Assembly (NCBI GenBank): GCA_963834425.1
Contig: CAWIBR010000022.1
Coordinates: 1 to 64,000, forward strand
Source: CAVURS01 sp963834425
GTDB lineage: Bacteria > Actinomycetota > Actinomycetes > Actinomycetales > CAVURS01
DNA: 64,000 bases
Reading direction: 5' to 3'
Below, piece by piece: positions 62,739 through 64,000 of this stretch. Within the stretch, counting starts at the first letter, position 1; each line of letters begins with the position of its first letter. The notes under the pieces were generated by a model. It searched no databases and was not told the origin of the DNA. It was given only the letters and a program-made list of their open reading frames with translations. The translations under genes were made by a program, and so were the position numbers.

Positions 62739-63893
62739 TCACACGGGGGTGAGCCGGGTCGCCCCGGCCGCGATGGCCTCATCCGTCGCGGTCAGGGCGA
62801 CCCTCACATGCTCAGCACCGGCGGCACCGTAGAAGGAACCGGGGGCCACCAGGATGCCGCGCTGCGCGAGCCAGTCGACCGAGCTCCAGCAGTCCTCGCC
62901 ACGGGTGGCCCACAGGTAGAGACCCGCCTGCGAATGCTGCACCTCGAAGCCGGCTGCGGTCAGCGCCGGGAGCAGGACAGCTCGGCGCGCGGCGTACCGA
63001 TCTCGTTGGATCGCAACGTGTTCGTCGTCGCCGAGCGCCGCCAGCATCGCCCGCTGCACCGGCCACGGCACGATCAGTCCGGCGTGCTTGCGCACCTCGA
63101 GCAGCCGGCGGACCAGGCGCACGTCACCGGCGACGAAGGCGGCCCGGTAGCCGGCCAGGTTGGACTGCTTGGAGAGTGAGTAGACCGCGAGCAGTCCTTC
63201 GTGGCTCCCGCCGCAGACTTCCGGGTCCAAAATGCTCGGAACGTGAGGAGGGGCAGCACCCAAGGTGGGTTCCGCGCCATCGGAACCACTGGCAGGCGTC
63301 CAGGCAAGTTCCGAGTAGCACTCGTCCGAGGCCACCATCGCGCCGTGCTGCCGGGCCCAGGCCACGACCTTGGCCAGATGGGCCGCCCCCAGCACCCGGC
63401 CGGTCGGGTTGGCCGGTGAGTTGACCCAGACCAGCCTGACCCGCGATGCGAGCGGGCCGAGCTGAGCCGTGCCATCGGCCGCCACCGGCTCGGCGCCGGC
63501 GATCCGCGCGCCCACGTCGTACGTCGGGTAGGCGACCTCGGGGTGGACCACGACGTCACCGGGACCGAGCCCGAGCAGCGTGGGCAGGAGCGCGACCAGC
63601 TCCTTGGAACCGACCGTCGGCAGCACGCCGTCGGGGTCGAGGTCGGGCACGCCGCGGCGCCGGGCGAACCACGCGGCGACCGCCTCGCGCAGGTCGGCCG
63701 TGCCGTAGGTCTGCGGGTAGCCGGGCGCGTCGGCCGCAGCCGCCAGTGCGTCCTGGATCAGCGCGGGTGTCGGATCGACCGGCGTACCGACCGAGAGATC
63801 GACGATGCCACCCTCGTGGGCCCGGGCCTTCGCGGCGTACGGCGCCAGGGTGTCCCACGGGAAGTCCGGCAGGTCGCGCGCGAGGTCCCTCAT
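62739..63893 (-). CDS. dapC: Succinyldiaminopimelate transaminase
   Basis: 384 residues, class I/II aminotransferase. GTADLREAVAAWFARRRGV, VWVNSPANPTGRVL, DECYSELAW and the PLP lysine in VYSLSKQSNLAGYRAA. It supplies the amino-donor step of the DapD-DapC-DapE route; both partners are 6-8 kb away. An Ala/Pro/Gly-rich stretch after DECYSELAW seems to be a loop insertion relative to the usual family. It starts 13 bp after a ferredoxin gene, the common fdxC-dapC pairing. Confidence 0.93.
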   Translation of the reverse strand: MRDLARDLPDFPWDTLAPYAAKARAHEGGIVDLSVGTPVDPTPALIQDALAAAADAPGYPQTYGTADLREAVAAWFARRRGVPDLDPDGVLPTVGSKELVALLPTLLGLGPGDVVVHPEVAYPTYDVGARIAGAEPVAADGTAQLGPLASRVRLVWVNSPANPTGRVLGAAHLAKVVAWARQHGAMVASDECYSELAWTPASGSDGAEPTLGAAPPHVPSILDPEVCGGSHEGLLAVYSLSKQSNLAGYRAAFVAGDVRLVRRLLEVRKHAGLIVPWPVQRAMLAALGDDEHVAIQRDRYAARRAVLLPALTAAGFEVQHSQAGLYLWATRGEDCWSSVDWLAQRGILVAPGSFYGAAGAEHVRVALTATDEAIAAGATRLTPV

Positions 63894-63906
63894 GCCCGAG
63901 CCGGAC

Positions 63907-64000
63907 CTACTCGTCGTGCTCCTGCGGCGGCAAGGCGGAGATGATCGGGTGGTCCTTGGGGATCACGCCGAGCTTGGCCGCTCCGCCGGGGCTACCCAGG
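63907..64000 (-). CDS. fdxC: Ferredoxin, C-terminal fragment cut by the window edge
   Basis: The 31 visible codons end in GSPGGAAKLGVIPKDHPII...PPQEHDE, the conserved tail of the 7Fe actinobacterial ferredoxin FdxC; the cluster cysteines lie beyond the window. The gene is directly upstream of dapC, as in other actinomycetes. Confidence 0.8.
   Translation of the reverse strand, partial: LGSPGGAAKLGVIPKDHPIISALPPQEHDE

Overview
The window is high-GC DNA from an actinomycete (Actinomycetota). Evidence: GTG/ATG starts with purine-rich ribosome sites, a WhiB7 regulator, AdnAB instead of RecBCD, mycoredoxin, UvrD2 with an HRDC tail, a SigE/RseA/HtrA/TatB block and DUF3107/DUF3117 proteins. From memory, gene order resembles two Mycobacterium tuberculosis segments: Rv3197A-Rv3211 (whiB7, uvrD2, mycoredoxin, nudC, adnB/adnA, ATL, moeZ, tetR, DUF3107, ferritin-like, DEAD helicase) and roughly Rv1201c-Rv1234 (dapD, dapE, LOG, DivIVA-like, tag, DUF3117, O-methyltransferase, sigE, rseA, htrA, tatB, mrp, DUF1003, CBS/MgtE). 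The genus cannot be named from sequence alone. No rRNA, tRNA, CRISPR array, prophage or insertion sequence was seen. Almost every base is in or beside a gene; the longest gap is about 200 bp (38984-39190).

Layout. 1-3.6 kb: whiB7 with an elaborate leader, uvrD2 and a sigma-R-type mycoredoxin promoter. 3.7-11.3 kb: kinase-like protein, pyruvate carboxylase, carbonic anhydrase, NudC, an APH-fold kinase and an EEP phosphatase. 11.4-18.6 kb: the AdnB/AdnA helicase-nuclease and an alkyltransferase-like protein. 18.6-25.1 kb: MoeZ, TetR, DUF3107, ferritin-like protein, DEAD-box helicase, RecB-type nuclease and PHP phosphoesterase. 25.1-33.7 kb: accessory metabolism including three candidate ethylmalonyl-CoA pathway enzymes (MaoC hydratase, acyl-CoA dehydrogenase, CitE/Mcl lyase), aminopeptidase P and a MarR-controlled MFS exporter. 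33.8-46.4 kb: EamA permease, CBS/MgtE and DUF1003 proteins, Mrp, an SOS-box DUF222/HNH gene, TatB, HtrA, RseA, SigE, O-methyltransferase, leucyl aminopeptidase and DUF3117. 46.5-58 kb: PaaX and enoyl-CoA hydratase, a membrane mannosyltransferase, Tag glycosylase, small envelope/division genes, LOG, a ThDP enzyme, a BenE transporter, DapE and DapD. 58-64 kb: P450, citrate synthase, a beta-propeller glycosidase-like protein, a sulfotransferase, DapC and a truncated ferredoxin.

Two patterns cut across the window. First, many genes have a TAnnnT or CAnnnT hexamer ending 6-8 nt before the start codon, as expected for leaderless transcription; at least two divergent pairs share a gap of only 26 bp. 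Second, about thirteen single-nucleotide frameshifts interrupt otherwise conserved genes (nudC, EEP, adnB twice, adnA, recB-like, PHP, pepP, DUF222 twice, SRPBCC, tag, sulfotransferase). Each is repaired by one inserted or deleted base, often in a short homopolymer, which suggests assembly or sequencing error rather than gene decay.

The most interesting element is the whiB7 leader. It has an AAAAT-plus-TTG promoter of WhiB7 type, a 77-codon upstream ORF with a strong ribosome site, a hairpin whose loop contains that ORF's stop codon, and an overlapping strong intrinsic terminator before whiB7. This is the layout of translation-controlled transcription attenuation.
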